Below, one piece after another: positions 30,933 to 41,258 of a stretch of 47,696 nt of DNA (position 1 is its first letter; each line of letters opens with the position of its first letter). A model generated the notes under the pieces. That model saw nothing but the letters and a program-made list of their open reading frames with translations. It had not been told where the DNA came from and searched no databases. The DNA comes from Deltaproteobacteria bacterium (GTDB lineage Bacteria; Myxococcota_A; Polyangia; Haliangiales; JADYYK01): positions 1 through 47,696 of the forward strand of contig JADYYK010000116.1 in assembly GCA_020853705.1 (NCBI GenBank). The letters run 5' to 3'. The translations under genes and the position numbers were made by a program.

Positions 30933-31853
30933 TCAGCCGTCGCCGACGACCTTCACTTCCAGCTGCAGGTCGACGCCGAACCTCGCCTGCACCTCGTCGT
31001 GCACGCGCGCGATCAGCTCCAGCAGCTCCGCAGCGCTGCCGTCCCCGGTGTTGACCAGCCAGTTGGCGTGCGCCGGCGAGACCTGGCAGCCGCCGATGCT
31101 CAGCCCCTTGAGGCCGGCGGCCTCGATCAGCCGACCCGCGAAATCTCCCGGGGGATTCTTGAAGATCGACCCCGCGTTGGCGACCCCGTGCGGCTCGCGC
31201 GCGCGGCGCCGGTCGCGCAGTGAACGCACCTCGGCGTCGATGTCCGCCCGTGGCCGCGGGCGCAGCTGCAGGGTGCCCTCGACGATCAGCTCGTCGGGCG
31301 GCAGGTCGCTGTGGCGATAGGCAAAGCCGCACTCCGCGTGCGCGCGCCGGCGCAGCTCACCGGCCGGCGTCACCGAGGCCACCTCGGTCAGCACGTCCTT
31401 GAACTCGCCGAGATAGGTGCCCGCGTTCATCCAGATCCCGCCGCCCACCGACCCCGGCACGCCACCCAGGAACTCGACGCCGCCCAGCTCCCAGCCGGTG
31501 GCCGCCGACAGCAGCTTCCCGGTCGACACCCCGGCCTCGACCACGACGACGCCGGAGTCGCCCTCGCGCCGCAGCCCGCGCAGCGCTCGCGTGGACACCC
31601 CGACCCCGCGCAGCCCGCCATCGCGCACCAGCAGGTTCGACCCCGCACCCAGCGGCCGCCAGACGATCCCGCGCGCGCTGCACAGCCGCGCCAGCGCCTG
31701 CGCGTCGGCGATGTCGGCCGGCTCGACGTAGGCGTCGACCGGCCCGCCCAGGCGCAGCGTGGTGTGGCGCGCCATCGGCTCGTCGAAGCGGATCTCGCCG
31801 CGCAGCGCGCCGGTCAGCGCGGCCCGGTCGTCGTCTGTCAGACGCGCCGCCAC
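30933..31853 (-). CDS. murB: UDP-N-acetylenolpyruvoylglucosamine reductase
   Basis: MurB reduces UDP-GlcNAc-enolpyruvate to UDP-MurNAc with NADPH and FAD. The 306-residue protein has the FAD segment PLGAGSNLLVRDGG, then FLGGVPGSVGGGIWMNAGTY, and the catalytic serine in NAGSIFKNPPGDFAG. This is the shorter type II form, as in Gram-positives, which lacks the extra Tyr loop. The C-terminal EVKVVGDG carries the catalytic Glu. GTG at 31853 is used; it starts six bases after the murC stop. Confidence 0.96.
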   Translation of the reverse strand: MAARLTDDDRAALTGALRGEIRFDEPMARHTTLRLGGPVDAYVEPADIADAQALARLCSARGIVWRPLGAGSNLLVRDGGLRGVGVSTRALRGLRREGDSGVVVVEAGVSTGKLLSAATGWELGGVEFLGGVPGSVGGGIWMNAGTYLGEFKDVLTEVASVTPAGELRRRAHAECGFAYRHSDLPPDELIVEGTLQLRPRPRADIDAEVRSLRDRRRAREPHGVANAGSIFKNPPGDFAGRLIEAAGLKGLSIGGCQVSPAHANWLVNTGDGSAAELLELIARVHDEVQARFGVDLQLEVKVVGDG

Positions 31854-31859
31854 CGCCAG

Positions 31860-33230
31860 CTACGCGCGCAGCGCCGCCAGCAGCTCGTCGCCGGTGCGCG
31901 TGATGTCGCCGGCACCCAGCGTCAGCACCAGATCGCCCGAGCGCACCGTCTTCATCAGGGCCGGCACCAGCTCGCTGCGCGGGCCGACATGATCGACGTG
32001 CTTGTGGCCGTGCTGCGCGATCTCGCTGGCCAGCCGCTCGCCGGTGATGCCCGCGATGGGGTCCTCGCCGGCGGCATAGATCGCGGTCAGCAGCACCACG
32101 TCGGCCTGGTAGAACGCGGTCGCGAAGTCCTCCAGCAGATCGCGGGTGCGGGTGTAGCGGTGGGGCTGGAACGCGACCACCACGCGCCGCCCCAGCGCGC
32201 GCGCCGCCGCCAGCGTGGCGCGCACCTCGGCCGGGTGGTGGCCATAGTCGTCGACCACCATCACGCCGCGGGCCTCGCCGCGCACGGTGAAGCGCCGCTG
32301 CACGCCCGCGAACGACGCCAGCGCCGCGCGCGTGGTCTCGAACGGCACGTCGAGGTAGTCGGCCACCGCCAGCACGGCCAGGCTGTTCAGCGCGTTGTGC
32401 AGGCCGGGCATCGCGACCGTGACCTCGCCCAGCTCGAGCTCGCGCCGGAACGCGCGGAACGTCGTCGTCAGCCCGCTGGAGCGCACGTTTTCGGCCCGAT
32501 AGTCGGCCTGCGTGGTCAGCCCGTAGGTGACGTGGCGCTTCTCGACCAGGGGCAGGATGGCCTGCACGTTGGGGTGATCCAGGCACAGCACCGCGGTGCC
32601 GAAGAAGGGGACCCGGTTGACGAAGTCGATGAACGCCCGCTTGAGGTGGTCGAGATCGCCGTAGTGATCCAGGTGCTCGGGATCGATGTTGGTCACCACC
32701 GCGACGGTGGGCGACAGCTTGAGGAACGAGCCGTCGCTCTCGTCGGCCTCGGCGACCAGGTACTCGCCCTGGCCCAGGCGCGCGTTCGACCCCAGCGCGT
32801 TGACCTTGCCCCCGATGACCACCGTCGGATCCAGCCCGGCGGCGCCCATCACGGCCGACACCAGCGACGTCGTCGTGGTCTTGCCGTGCGACCCGGCCAC
32901 CGCGACGCCGACCTTCATGCGCATCAGCTCGGCCAGCATCTCGGCGCGCGGGATGACCGGCACCCCGCGCGAGCGCGCCTCGACCACCTCGGGGTTCGAC
33001 GGCCGCACCGCCGACGAGATGACCACGACGTCACAGTCGCCGACGTTGTCACGCTGGTGGCCGTAGGCGACCTTGCAGCCGAGCTGCACCAGACGGCGGG
33101 TGGTCTCGCCCTCCTTGAGGTCCGACCCCGACACCGTGTAGCCCAGGTTGAGCAGCACCTCGGCGATGCCGCTCATGCCGATGCCACCGATGCCGACGAA
33201 GTGGATCCAGGTGTCCTTCTTACGAAACAC
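31860..33230 (-). CDS. murC: UDP-N-acetylmuramate-L-alanine ligase
   Basis: MurC adds L-alanine to UDP-MurNAc with ATP. The 456-residue Mur ligase begins with [20 protein letters not shown] and has the P-loop [17 protein letters not shown] and the [10 protein letters not shown] segment. The late motifs [10 protein letters not shown] and [12 protein letters not shown] follow. GTG at 33230 starts 11 bases inside murG; the longer frame to 33287 is not conserved. Length and order fit the family. Confidence 0.97.
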   Translation of the reverse strand: MFRKKDTWIHFVGIGGIGMSGIAEVLLNLGYTVSGSDLKEGETTRRLVQLGCKVAYGHQRDNVGDCDVVVISSAVRPSNPEVVEARSRGVPVIPRAEMLAELMRMKVGVAVAGSHGKTTTTSLVSAVMGAAGLDPTVVIGGKVNALGSNARLGQGEYLVAEADESDGSFLKLSPTVAVVTNIDPEHLDHYGDLDHLKRAFIDFVNRVPFFGTAVLCLDHPNVQAILPLVEKRHVTYGLTTQADYRAENVRSSGLTTTFRAFRRELELGEVTVAMPGLHNALNSLAVLAVADYLDVPFETTRAALASFAGVQRRFTVRGEARGVMVVDDYGHHPAEVRATLAAARALGRRVVVAFQPHRYTRTRDLLEDFATAFYQADVVLLTAIYAAGEDPIAGITGERLASEIAQHGHKHVDHVGPRSELVPALMKTVRSGDLVLTLGAGDITRTGDELLAALRA

Positions 33231-34302
33231 GGCTGGCGAGCTCCTCCAGCGCGTCCACGATGGCGCGCGCGGCGAAGGGCTTACCACGCGTCCGCATCGC
33301 CTCGGCCATCTTTTCGCGCCCGGCCGGATCCGCGAAGAGTGCCGTGATTTCGGCTGCCAGACCCTCGGGTGTCAGGGCCGACTGCGCGATGGCGCGGGCC
33401 GCCCCGGCCGTGACCAGCGCGCGTGCGTTGACGGTCTGGTGGTCGTCGGCGGCGAACGGGAACGGCACGAACACGGTGGCCCGCCCCAGCGCGGTCAGCT
33501 CGGCGATGGTGGTGGCGCCAGCGCGCGCGATGACCAGATCAGCGTCGCGGTACGCGGTCGCCATGTCGTCGATGAAGGCGCGCACCTCGACGCGGCCCGC
33601 CAGGCCGGCGGCGGCATAGCGTGCCGTGGTGGCCTCGAGGTCGCTGGGCCCGGTCTGGTGCAGCACCTCGGGCAGCGCGCCGCGCGCGGCCAGCAGCGCC
33701 AGCGCGTCCGCCACGGCGGCGTTGACCGCCTGCGCCCCCAGCGAGCCGCCACACACGAACAGCCGCGACGGCCCCGGCCGCCGCTGGCCGGCCAGCGCGT
33801 CCACCAGCTGACGCCGGATCGGGTTGCCGGCCAGCACGAACTTGTGCGCCGGGAAGAAGCCGCGCGACTCCTCGAAGGCGCCGAACACGCGCCGCACCAC
33901 GCGGCCGAGGATGCGGTTGGTGACCCCCGGGATCGAGTTCTGCTCCAGGATCGCGGTGGGTCGGCGCGCCAGCGCCGCCGCCATCACCAGCGGGCCCGAG
34001 GCATAGCCTCCGACGCCGACCACGACCGCTGGCTCGGTGCGCTGCAAGATCGCCCTCGCCTGCAAGAACGCGCGCGGCAGCCGCCCCAGTCCACGCAGGG
34101 TACCCATCAGGCCCATGCGCTTGAGGCCGCTGACATCGATCAATTCCAGGGCATATCCCGCCCTGGGCACCACACGCGACTCCAGGCCGCGCTCGGTGCC
34201 AACGAAGGTGACCTGGTGCCCGCGCGCGGTCAGCTCCTCGGCCAGCGCGATGCCCGGGAACAGATGGCCCCCGGTGCCGCCGCCCGCGATGACCACGCGC
34301 AT
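33220..34302 (-). CDS. murG: Lipid II synthase MurG
   Basis: MurG transfers GlcNAc from UDP-GlcNAc to lipid I on the inner face of the membrane, making lipid II. The 360-residue glycosyltransferase has [17 protein letters not shown], the acceptor site [22 protein letters not shown] and the nucleotide site [12 protein letters not shown], and near the end [14 protein letters not shown]. It starts with ATG one base after the ftsW stop, and its own end overlaps murC. Confidence 0.97.
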   Translation of the reverse strand: MRVVIAGGGTGGHLFPGIALAEELTARGHQVTFVGTERGLESRVVPRAGYALELIDVSGLKRMGLMGTLRGLGRLPRAFLQARAILQRTEPAVVVGVGGYASGPLVMAAALARRPTAILEQNSIPGVTNRILGRVVRRVFGAFEESRGFFPAHKFVLAGNPIRRQLVDALAGQRRPGPSRLFVCGGSLGAQAVNAAVADALALLAARGALPEVLHQTGPSDLEATTARYAAAGLAGRVEVRAFIDDMATAYRDADLVIARAGATTIAELTALGRATVFVPFPFAADDHQTVNARALVTAGAARAIAQSALTPEGLAAEITALFADPAGREKMAEAMRTRGKPFAARAIVDALEELASRVS

Positions 34303-34303
34303 G

Positions 34304-35587
34304 TCAGCCCTCGGTGGAGAAGGTCGCCGGACCCATGGCGCGCCGCCGGCGCCTGGCCATGCCCTCGCGCGACGGCCCCCACAGGCGCAGCCCGCGCAGC
34401 GCCGCCGGCGCCGGCTCGGTGCGCGTGCCCACGTTGAGCAGCACGCCGAGGCCGAACATGTAGAAGATCAGCGACGTCCCGCCATAGCTGACCAGCGGCA
34501 ACGGCAGCCCCTTGGCCGGGAGCAGGCCCATGACGACGCCCAGGTTGACCAGCGCCTGCATGCCGAACAGCGCGGTGAAGCCGAACGCCAGGTACATGCC
34601 GAAGGCGTCACGCGCGCCCACCGCCGCGCGCACGCCGCGCACGACGACGGCGATGCACAGCACGAGCAGCGCGATCAGGCCGACCAGGCCCAGCTCCTCG
34701 CCCAGGCTGGCGGCGATGAAGTCGTTGTGCGCCTCGGGCAGGAAGAACAGCTTCTGCTTGCCCTCGCCGAGGCCGAGGCCCCACATGCCGCCCGAGCCGA
34801 TCGAGATCAGCGACTCGGTGATCTGGTAGCCCGCGCCGCTGCGCCGGTGCTGCCAGGGATCGAAGTACGCCAGCATGCGCTGCATGCGCCACGCGGTGCC
34901 CACGATGGCGTAATAGATCACCGGCGCCGCCGCCATCAGCGCCAGCAGCATGTAGCTCACCTTGGCGCCGGCCACGAACAGCAGCACCATCACGGTGGCC
35001 CCGATGATGACGGCGTTGCCGAGGTCCGGCTGCATCAGGAGCAGGCCCATCATGATGCCGGCGATCATCAGGTGGGGCAGGAAGCCGACCGTGAACGACT
35101 TCACCTTTTCGGCCTTTTTCCCCAGCGAATAGGCCAGGTAGACCACCAGCGCGATCTTGGCCAGCTCGGCGGGCTGGAACGATGCCGGCCCGACGCGGAA
35201 CCAGCGCGTGGCGCCGTTGATCCTGGAGCCCAGCACCAGCACGCCGGCCAGCGCGGCCAGCGACGCGAACAGCCCGACGTGGGCGAAGCGCTTCCAGCTC
35301 TGGTAGTGCACCTTGGCGCCCAGCCACATGGCGACGCCGCCCATGCACAGGTACATCAGGTGTCGCTTCAGGAAGTACAGGTCATCGCCGTTGTGCTGGG
35401 TGGCGAACACCGCGCTCGAGCTGTAGACGATGACGGTGCCGCCGCCGAGCAGGCACAGCGCGGCGCCCAGCAGCCACAGATCCAGGGGGCGGGGCGCGCG
35501 CGGCGTGGCGGCCTGGGTCACCACCGAGGCGGGCGTGTCCTGCGCGGTCGCGAGCGGGCGAGCTTGGCGGGTGGGGCGCGTCGTCAT
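34304..35587 (-). CDS. ftsW: SEDS peptidoglycan glycosyltransferase FtsW
   Basis: FtsW is the polytopic glycosyltransferase that polymerises lipid II at the septum with FtsI. The 427-residue protein has about ten membrane segments, the conserved GATRWFRVGPASFQPAEL, then EAHNDFIAASLGEELG and the C-terminal LPLPLVSYGGTSLI. It carries an extra N-terminal tail of about 35 residues rich in Thr/Arg/Ala and a basic C-terminal tail. Its ATG overlaps the murD stop (ATGA). Confidence 0.95.
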   Translation of the reverse strand: MTTRPTRQARPLATAQDTPASVVTQAATPRAPRPLDLWLLGAALCLLGGGTVIVYSSSAVFATQHNGDDLYFLKRHLMYLCMGGVAMWLGAKVHYQSWKRFAHVGLFASLAALAGVLVLGSRINGATRWFRVGPASFQPAELAKIALVVYLAYSLGKKAEKVKSFTVGFLPHLMIAGIMMGLLLMQPDLGNAVIIGATVMVLLFVAGAKVSYMLLALMAAAPVIYYAIVGTAWRMQRMLAYFDPWQHRRSGAGYQITESLISIGSGGMWGLGLGEGKQKLFFLPEAHNDFIAASLGEELGLVGLIALLVLCIAVVVRGVRAAVGARDAFGMYLAFGFTALFGMQALVNLGVVMGLLPAKGLPLPLVSYGGTSLIFYMFGLGVLLNVGTRTEPAPAALRGLRLWGPSREGMARRRRRAMGPATFSTEG

Positions 35588-37002
35588 GCCGGTGATTTCG
35601 ACTCTGGCAGAGAACGCACCGCGAGGCGAAAAACCTGACCACGATGCTCGAAGTTCTTGAACATGTCGAAGCTGGAGCAGGCTGGCGACAGCACCACGGC
35701 GTCGCCCGGGCGGGCCAGCCGCTGCGCCGCGCGCACGGCGTCCTCCATCGAGGCCGCGCGCTCGATCGGATAGGCGGCGCCGGCCAGGCTGGCGGCGATC
35801 TTCTCGGTCGCCTCCCCGATGAGGACCGCGGCGCGCGCGATCGGCGCCAGGGCGTCGCGCATCGGGCCGTAGTCGCCGCCCTTGTCACGGCCGCCCACGA
35901 TGAGGACCACCGGGCGCGGGAAGCCATCCAGCGCCTTGACCACGGCACCCACGTTGGTGCCCTTGGAGTCGTCGTAGTAGCGCACGTCGTCGACCTCGCC
36001 GACCAGCTCCATGCGGTGCGGCAGCGGGCGAAACGCCGCGGTGCCAGCGTCGACCTGCGCCGGGGTCACGCCCACGGCCAGCACGCACAGCGCGGCGGCC
36101 ATGATGTTCTCGAGGTTGTGGGTGCCGACCAGGGGCAGGTCGTGCTCGGCCATGACGTGCTCGTGGCTGAGGCCGGCGGCGTCGGTCCAGCGCAGCACCA
36201 GGTCGCGCCCACGCGCGCCGGGCACCAGGAAGGCCCCGCGCGGCAGCTCGCGCCCGATTGCCGAGGAGAACGGATACGGGATGCCGCCACCGCGTCGCGC
36301 CTCGGGCTCGCAGGCCGGGTCGTCGGCGTTGTAGATGGCCCAATCCAGCGCGTTTTGCCGCAGAAACACCCGGCCCTTGGCGGCGGCATAGGCCGCCATG
36401 GAGGCATAGCGGTCGAGGTGATCGGGCGTCACGTTGAGGATCGCCGCGGCGCGTGGGTGCAGCTCGTCGGCGGTCTCCAGCTGGTAGCTCGACAGCTCGC
36501 ACACCACGATGCCCCCGCGCGCGGCCGCCGGGGTGCCCAGGCAGGTGGTCAGCGGCTCACCCAGGTTGCCGCCGGTGAAGGTGGGCCGCCCGGACAGCGC
36601 CGCGATGGCGCCGGCCAGCGCGGTGGTGGTGCTCTTGCCGTTGGTGCCGGTGATGCCGATGAAGTCGGCCCCCGGGTCGATGAAGCGCGCCGCCAGCTCG
36701 ATCTCGCCGGTGACCCAGGCCCCGCGCGCGGCCGCGGCCTGCGCCTCGGGCAGCGTGCGCGGCGGCACCCCGGGCGACAGCACGATGATCTCGGCCGCCT
36801 CGAAGCTGGCCGCGACGTGGCCGCCCGCCTCCAGGCGCACCCCGGCCGGCACCGTCACGCCCAGGGCGTCGGCCGGCTTCCTGTCGGTCAGCGTGACCTC
36901 GGCGCCCTGCGCGGCACAGAAGCCCGCGATGGCCAGCCCGGAGCGCGCCGCGCCGACCACCAGCACCCGCTTGCCCGCGAGCTCTGGTCGCCTCGTCGTC
37001 AT
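35584..37002 (-). CDS. murD: UDP-N-acetylmuramoyl-L-alanine-D-glutamate ligase
   Basis: MurD adds D-glutamate to UDP-MurNAc-L-Ala. The 472-residue Mur ligase has RVLVVGAARSGLAIAGF, the P-loop GITGTNGKSTTTALAGA and the second ATP motif (NVTPDHLDRY). The C-terminal motifs PLPHRMELVG and YDDSKGTNVGAVVKAL follow, then VGGRDKGGDY. ATG at 37002 overlaps the mraY stop. Order and motifs agree fully with the family. Confidence 0.97.
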   Translation of the reverse strand: MTTRRPELAGKRVLVVGAARSGLAIAGFCAAQGAEVTLTDRKPADALGVTVPAGVRLEAGGHVAASFEAAEIIVLSPGVPPRTLPEAQAAAARGAWVTGEIELAARFIDPGADFIGITGTNGKSTTTALAGAIAALSGRPTFTGGNLGEPLTTCLGTPAAARGGIVVCELSSYQLETADELHPRAAAILNVTPDHLDRYASMAAYAAAKGRVFLRQNALDWAIYNADDPACEPEARRGGGIPYPFSSAIGRELPRGAFLVPGARGRDLVLRWTDAAGLSHEHVMAEHDLPLVGTHNLENIMAAALCVLAVGVTPAQVDAGTAAFRPLPHRMELVGEVDDVRYYDDSKGTNVGAVVKALDGFPRPVVLIVGGRDKGGDYGPMRDALAPIARAAVLIGEATEKIAASLAGAAYPIERAASMEDAVRAAQRLARPGDAVVLSPACSSFDMFKNFEHRGQVFRLAVRSLPESKSPA

Positions 37003-38138
37003 CGCAGCTTCAGCGTCCCCAGCGCGACCAGCGCCAGCAGGATCGACACGATCCAGAAGCGCACGATGACCTTGGATTCGTGCCAGCCCTTGAGCTCGAA
37101 GTGGTGGTGCAGCGGCGCCATCTTGAAGACGCGCTTGCCGGTCAGCTTGAACGACGCCACCTGGATGACGACCGACAGGATCTCGACCACGAAGACGCCG
37201 CCCAGGATGACCATCGTGATCTCGTTCTTGGTCAGCACCGCCAGCATGCCCAGGCCGCCGCCCAGCGCCAGCGCGCCGACGTCGCCCATGAACACCGACG
37301 CCGGGTAGGCGTTGTACCAGAGGAAGCCGACCCCGGCCCCGATCATGGCGCCGCAGTAGATGGCCAGCTCGGCCGCGGCCGGCACGTGCGGCACCTTGAG
37401 GTACTGCGCCAGCACGACACCCTCGGGGTGGCCACGCGTGATGATGGTGGTCTCGACGCCCGCGATGTAGGCCAGGATCAGGAAGGCCGCCGCGGCCACG
37501 ATGACCGGGCCGATGGCCAGCCCGTCGAGGCCGTCGGTGATGTTGACCGCGTTCGAGGTCCCGACCACCACGAACAGCGCGAAGCCGATGTACACCGCCA
37601 GCGGCAGCGTGATGTGAAAGATCTCGTAGTCGGTGAAGGGCAGCGCCAGGTTCAGCGCCTCACCACGCGGGAACAGCCCCTGCGTGTACAGGTACACCAT
37701 GGCGACGCCGCCGATGGTGATCTGGCCCAGCATCTTGAATCGCCCGGGCAGCCCCTTCTTGTTCTTGCGCGAGATCTTCAGGTAGTCGTCGAGGAAGCCG
37801 ATGACGCCGTAGCCGACGGTCACCATCAGGATCAGCCACACGAAGCCGCTCTTGAGGTCGCACCACAAGAGGCACGGCACCACCAGGCACAGGATGATCA
37901 GGCTGCCGCCCATGGTCGGGGTGCCGGCCTTCTTCTTGTGCGTCTCGGGGCCGTCGGTCCGGATCTGCTCGCCGATCTGGCGCGAGCGCAGCCGGTTGAT
38001 GAACCAGGGCCCGATGATGAACGACATCAGGAGCGCGGTCAGCGTGGCCAGGATGATGCGCGTCGAGGTGAAGCGCACGACATACAGCCAGCGCAGCCCC
38101 TCGGTGCGGTGCAGGCGGAAGAGCGCCTCGAACAGCAT
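36999..38138 (-). CDS. mraY: Phospho-MurNAc-pentapeptide transferase
   Basis: MraY makes lipid I by moving phospho-MurNAc-pentapeptide onto undecaprenyl phosphate. The 379-residue protein has about ten membrane segments. It has THKKKAGTPTMGG, the catalytic GFLDDYLK and NAVNITDGLDGLA, VFMGDVGALALGG, and the His-rich loop APLHHHFELKG. The start ATG shares one base with the murF stop (TAATG), which couples the two genes. Confidence 0.97.
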   Translation of the reverse strand: MLFEALFRLHRTEGLRWLYVVRFTSTRIILATLTALLMSFIIGPWFINRLRSRQIGEQIRTDGPETHKKKAGTPTMGGSLIILCLVVPCLLWCDLKSGFVWLILMVTVGYGVIGFLDDYLKISRKNKKGLPGRFKMLGQITIGGVAMVYLYTQGLFPRGEALNLALPFTDYEIFHITLPLAVYIGFALFVVVGTSNAVNITDGLDGLAIGPVIVAAAAFLILAYIAGVETTIITRGHPEGVVLAQYLKVPHVPAAAELAIYCGAMIGAGVGFLWYNAYPASVFMGDVGALALGGGLGMLAVLTKNEITMVILGGVFVVEILSVVIQVASFKLTGKRVFKMAPLHHHFELKGWHESKVIVRFWIVSILLALVALGTLKLR

Positions 38139-39613
38139 TACAGCTCCCCCCGCGCGGCACGTTCACGCAGCGCCTCGAGCACGCCCTCGAGGCGCATCCC
38201 GCGCGACGCCTTGATGAGCAGCCAGCCTCCCGGGGTCGCCGCGGCCGCCGCCGCAGCCGCAGCCGCGGCCGTGCCGTCGGCCTCGTGCACGCGCGCCGCC
38301 GGCAGCCCGGCCTCGCGGGCGCCGCGGGCGATCTCGCGCGCCTCGGCGCCGACACAGACCAGCGCGGCCAGATCCAGCGCGCCAGCGCGACGGCCCAGCG
38401 CGTGGTGCAGCTCGCCCGACTGCGGGCCGAGCTCCAGCATGTCGCCCAGCACGGCGACCGCACCGTGCGGCGCCAGCGCCGCCAGCGCGTCCAGCGCCGC
38501 GGCCGACGACGCCGGGTTGGCGTTGTAGAAGTCGGCGATCACGTGCACGCGCCCGACCTCGACCTGCTGCGACCGGTTGGCCGCGGGCCGCGCCGCCGCC
38601 AGGCCGCGCGCGATCCCCTCGGGCGCCAGCCCCAGCACGGTCGCCGCCGCAGCAGCCGCCGCCGCATTTTCGGCGTTGTGCGCCCCCACCAGCGCCAGCC
38701 GGACGTGCACCGGACCACCCGGCAGCGCCAGCTCGACCTCGGTGCCCCCGGCGCCGGCGCGCGCGCTGACCACCGCGACGTGGCGTGGCCCCGGCGCACC
38801 GGCTCCGAAGGTCCAGGTGCGCTCCGCGCTGACCCCCGCCGCGGTGGCCTCACGCTCCAGGCGCGCATCCCCGGCCGGCCGCACCGCCACGCCGCTGGCG
38901 CCCAGGTGGCGCCAGATCTCGCCCTTGGCCTGCGCGATGGTGTCCAGTGATCCCATCTGCAGCAGGTGGGCAGGGGCGACCTTGGTCACCACCGCGACCT
39001 CGGGCCGCGCCAGCCCCGCCAGCAGCTCGATCTCGCCGAGCCCGCTCATGCCCATCTCGATGACCGCGAAGCGGTGACGCGGCGCCAGGCGCAGCAGCGT
39101 CAGCGGCACCCCGAGGTCGTTGTTCAGGTTGCCCACCGTGGCCAGCACCCCGTCCCCGCCGCCCGCGGCCTCCGCCAGCACCGCCGCCAGCAGCTCCTTG
39201 GTGGTCGTCTTGCCAACCGAGCCGGTGACCCCGACCACGCGCAGCCCGGTCGCTGCGGCCCGCCGCGCCGCCGCCAGCGCCTGCAGCGCCAGCCGCACAT
39301 CCGCGACCTCGAGCACGCAGGCGCCCGCGCGCGCCGCGGAGGCGTCGGCGTCGGGTCCGCGCCCCGCCTGCACCACCACGCCGGTCGCGCCCCGCCCCAG
39401 CGCCGCCGCCACGAAGTCGTGGCCGTCGAAGCGGTCCCCCTTCACACAGAAGAACAGCTCGCCCTGCCCCACCGTGCGGCTGTCGATCGAGACGCCCACG
39501 AACCCCGCACCAGCGGCCGCCGCCCCCGCCAGACACCGCCCGCCCGTCGCGCGCACCACCTCGTCCACCGAGATCGGCGCAATTTTCGGCCCATTCGCGC
39601 GCTCGCCGCTCAA
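38138..39613 (-). CDS. murF: UDP-MurNAc-tripeptide-D-alanyl-D-alanine ligase
   Basis: MurF adds D-Ala-D-Ala to the UDP-MurNAc-tripeptide. The 491-residue Mur ligase has VVGVTGSVGKTTTKELLAA, NLNNDLGVPLTLL, then IEMGMSGLGEIELLA. Late motifs are DFYNANPASSAAALDALA and VLGDMLELG. A run of 11 alanines near residue 450 is unusual for the family. The start is a TTG at 39613 that overlaps the murE stop by TTGA; no ATG or GTG is available in the right place, so the rare start is favoured. Confidence 0.93.
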   Translation of the reverse strand: MSGERANGPKIAPISVDEVVRATGGRCLAGAAAAGAGFVGVSIDSRTVGQGELFFCVKGDRFDGHDFVAAALGRGATGVVVQAGRGPDADASAARAGACVLEVADVRLALQALAAARRAAATGLRVVGVTGSVGKTTTKELLAAVLAEAAGGGDGVLATVGNLNNDLGVPLTLLRLAPRHRFAVIEMGMSGLGEIELLAGLARPEVAVVTKVAPAHLLQMGSLDTIAQAKGEIWRHLGASGVAVRPAGDARLEREATAAGVSAERTWTFGAGAPGPRHVAVVSARAGAGGTEVELALPGGPVHVRLALVGAHNAENAAAAAAAATVLGLAPEGIARGLAAARPAANRSQQVEVGRVHVIADFYNANPASSAAALDALAALAPHGAVAVLGDMLELGPQSGELHHALGRRAGALDLAALVCVGAEAREIARGAREAGLPAARVHEADGTAAAAAAAAAAATPGGWLLIKASRGMRLEGVLEALRERAARGEL

Positions 39614-41208
39614 GACGACGCCGGCGCCTTCCGGGGCCGACCATGCCCCGCCCCCCGCGCCGCGATGGCCGCCCGCGCCTCCTCCTTGTCGTCGAAGTGG
39701 ATCTTGGTGGTGCCCAGGATCTGGTAGTCCTCGTGCCCCTTGCCCGCGATCAGCACGATGTCACCCGCGCGCGCCGCGCCGATGGCACACACGATGGCCT
39801 CGCGCCGGTCGGGCACCACGGCATAGGCGCCCTTCCACTCCGCGCCCAGCGCGCCCGGCTCGACCTGCTTGACCGGCGCCTCGCGCACGCCCACACAGAT
39901 CATCTCGATGATCGACGCCGGATCCTCGGTGCGCGGGTTGTCACTGGTGACCACGCCGAGGTCGGACTCGCGCGCCACCGCCCGCCCCATGATGGGGCGC
40001 TTGCTGCGGTCGCGATCACCACCACACCCGAACACCGTGATCAGCCGCCCGCGCTTCAGCGGCTTGAGCGCGTCCATGGCGCGCTCGAGCGCGTCCGGCG
40101 TGTGCGCATAGTCGACCACCACGGCGTAGCCCTCGACCTCGGCCTCCTCGACCCGATCGAGCCGGCCATGCACCCCGCGCACCGCCTCCAACCCACGCTT
40201 GATGGCCTCGTGCGGCAGCCCCAGCGCCTCGCCGATGCCCACGGCCAGGGTCAGGTTCGACAGGTTGAACTCGCCCAGCAGCCGCGAGCGCAGCTCCAGC
40301 GGCCCACGCGGCGTCTGCCACACCGCCTGGATGCCGTCGATCGAGTAGCCGACGCGGGTCACCCCGACCTCGACGTCCTCCCGCTTGATCGAGCAGCGCA
40401 GCAGGCGCCGCCCCGCGCCCCCCGGCCCCGCCGCGGCCGCCGCCAGCATGGCCTCGCCGGCGCCGCCGCCATCGACCATGGCGACCGCGACACCCTCGGG
40501 CGCCAGCCGCTCCGCGAACAGGCGCGCCTTGGCGGCCTGGTACTCCGCCATCGTGCCGTGCAGATCCAGGTGGTCCTGGGTCAGGTTGGTGAAGGCCGCA
40601 ACCGCGTAGCGCACACCGACCAGGCGCTCCAGCGCCAGCGCATGCGACGACACCTCCATCACCACATGGCTGGTACCCGCCGCGCGCATGGCGCCGAACA
40701 CGCCATGCAGCAGCACCGGCGCCGGCGTCGTGAACGGTGACGGTTGCACCACCCCGGCATAGCGGTAGTTGACCGTCCCGATGACCCCGGGCGTGTGGCC
40801 GGCCGCCGCCAGCATGGCCTCGACCAGGAAGGTGCTGGTGGTCTTGCCATTGGTCCCGGTGATGCCGACCAGCGTCATGGCATCCGCGGGCCGCCCCGCC
40901 ACCAGGGCCGCCGCCTCGGCCAGCGCCGCCGCGCCACGCCCCTCGGGCACCACCAGCGCTGGCCCGCCGTCGTCGACCGCGCGCTCCGCCAGCACCGCCA
41001 CCGCGCCGCGCGCCCGCGCCGCCGCGATGAAGCTGTGGCCGTCCACGGTGCGCCCGCGCAGGGCCACGAACAGGTCACCCGGCGCGACCGCGCGCGAGTC
41101 GTCCTGGACCCGCCGCACGCGCACGCCGCCATCGCCCAGCAGGCGCGCACCCAGCGCCGCCGCCAGCGTATCCAGCCGCACTTCTGCGTTGTTTTCAGGC
41201 TCGTTCAC
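39610..41208 (-). CDS. murE: UDP-MurNAc-tripeptide synthetase (meso-diaminopimelate type)
   Basis: MurE adds the third amino acid of the stem peptide. The 532-residue ligase has TLVGITGTNGKTTSTFLVEA, TNLTQDHLDLHG, VVVDYAHTPDALERAM, FGCGGDRDRSKRP and the substrate motif TSDNPRTEDP. Asp-Asn-Pro-Arg marks the enzymes that use meso-diaminopimelate, so the wall is Gram-negative type. GTG at 41208 is used; a 50-base gap without clear signals separates it from ftsI. Confidence 0.96.
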   Translation of the reverse strand: MNEPENNAEVRLDTLAAALGARLLGDGGVRVRRVQDDSRAVAPGDLFVALRGRTVDGHSFIAAARARGAVAVLAERAVDDGGPALVVPEGRGAAALAEAAALVAGRPADAMTLVGITGTNGKTTSTFLVEAMLAAAGHTPGVIGTVNYRYAGVVQPSPFTTPAPVLLHGVFGAMRAAGTSHVVMEVSSHALALERLVGVRYAVAAFTNLTQDHLDLHGTMAEYQAAKARLFAERLAPEGVAVAMVDGGGAGEAMLAAAAAGPGGAGRRLLRCSIKREDVEVGVTRVGYSIDGIQAVWQTPRGPLELRSRLLGEFNLSNLTLAVGIGEALGLPHEAIKRGLEAVRGVHGRLDRVEEAEVEGYAVVVDYAHTPDALERAMDALKPLKRGRLITVFGCGGDRDRSKRPIMGRAVARESDLGVVTSDNPRTEDPASIIEMICVGVREAPVKQVEPGALGAEWKGAYAVVPDRREAIVCAIGAARAGDIVLIAGKGHEDYQILGTTKIHFDDKEEARAAIAARGAGHGRPRKAPASS

Positions 41209-41258
41209 GCGCGCAACGTGCTCCAGGCACGCCCTCCATGCAAGTCTCTTTCGCCATC

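Noticed and set aside
31311..33347. Plus-strand open frame of 678 codons
   Set aside because: It lies opposite murB and murC, both secure from their motifs.
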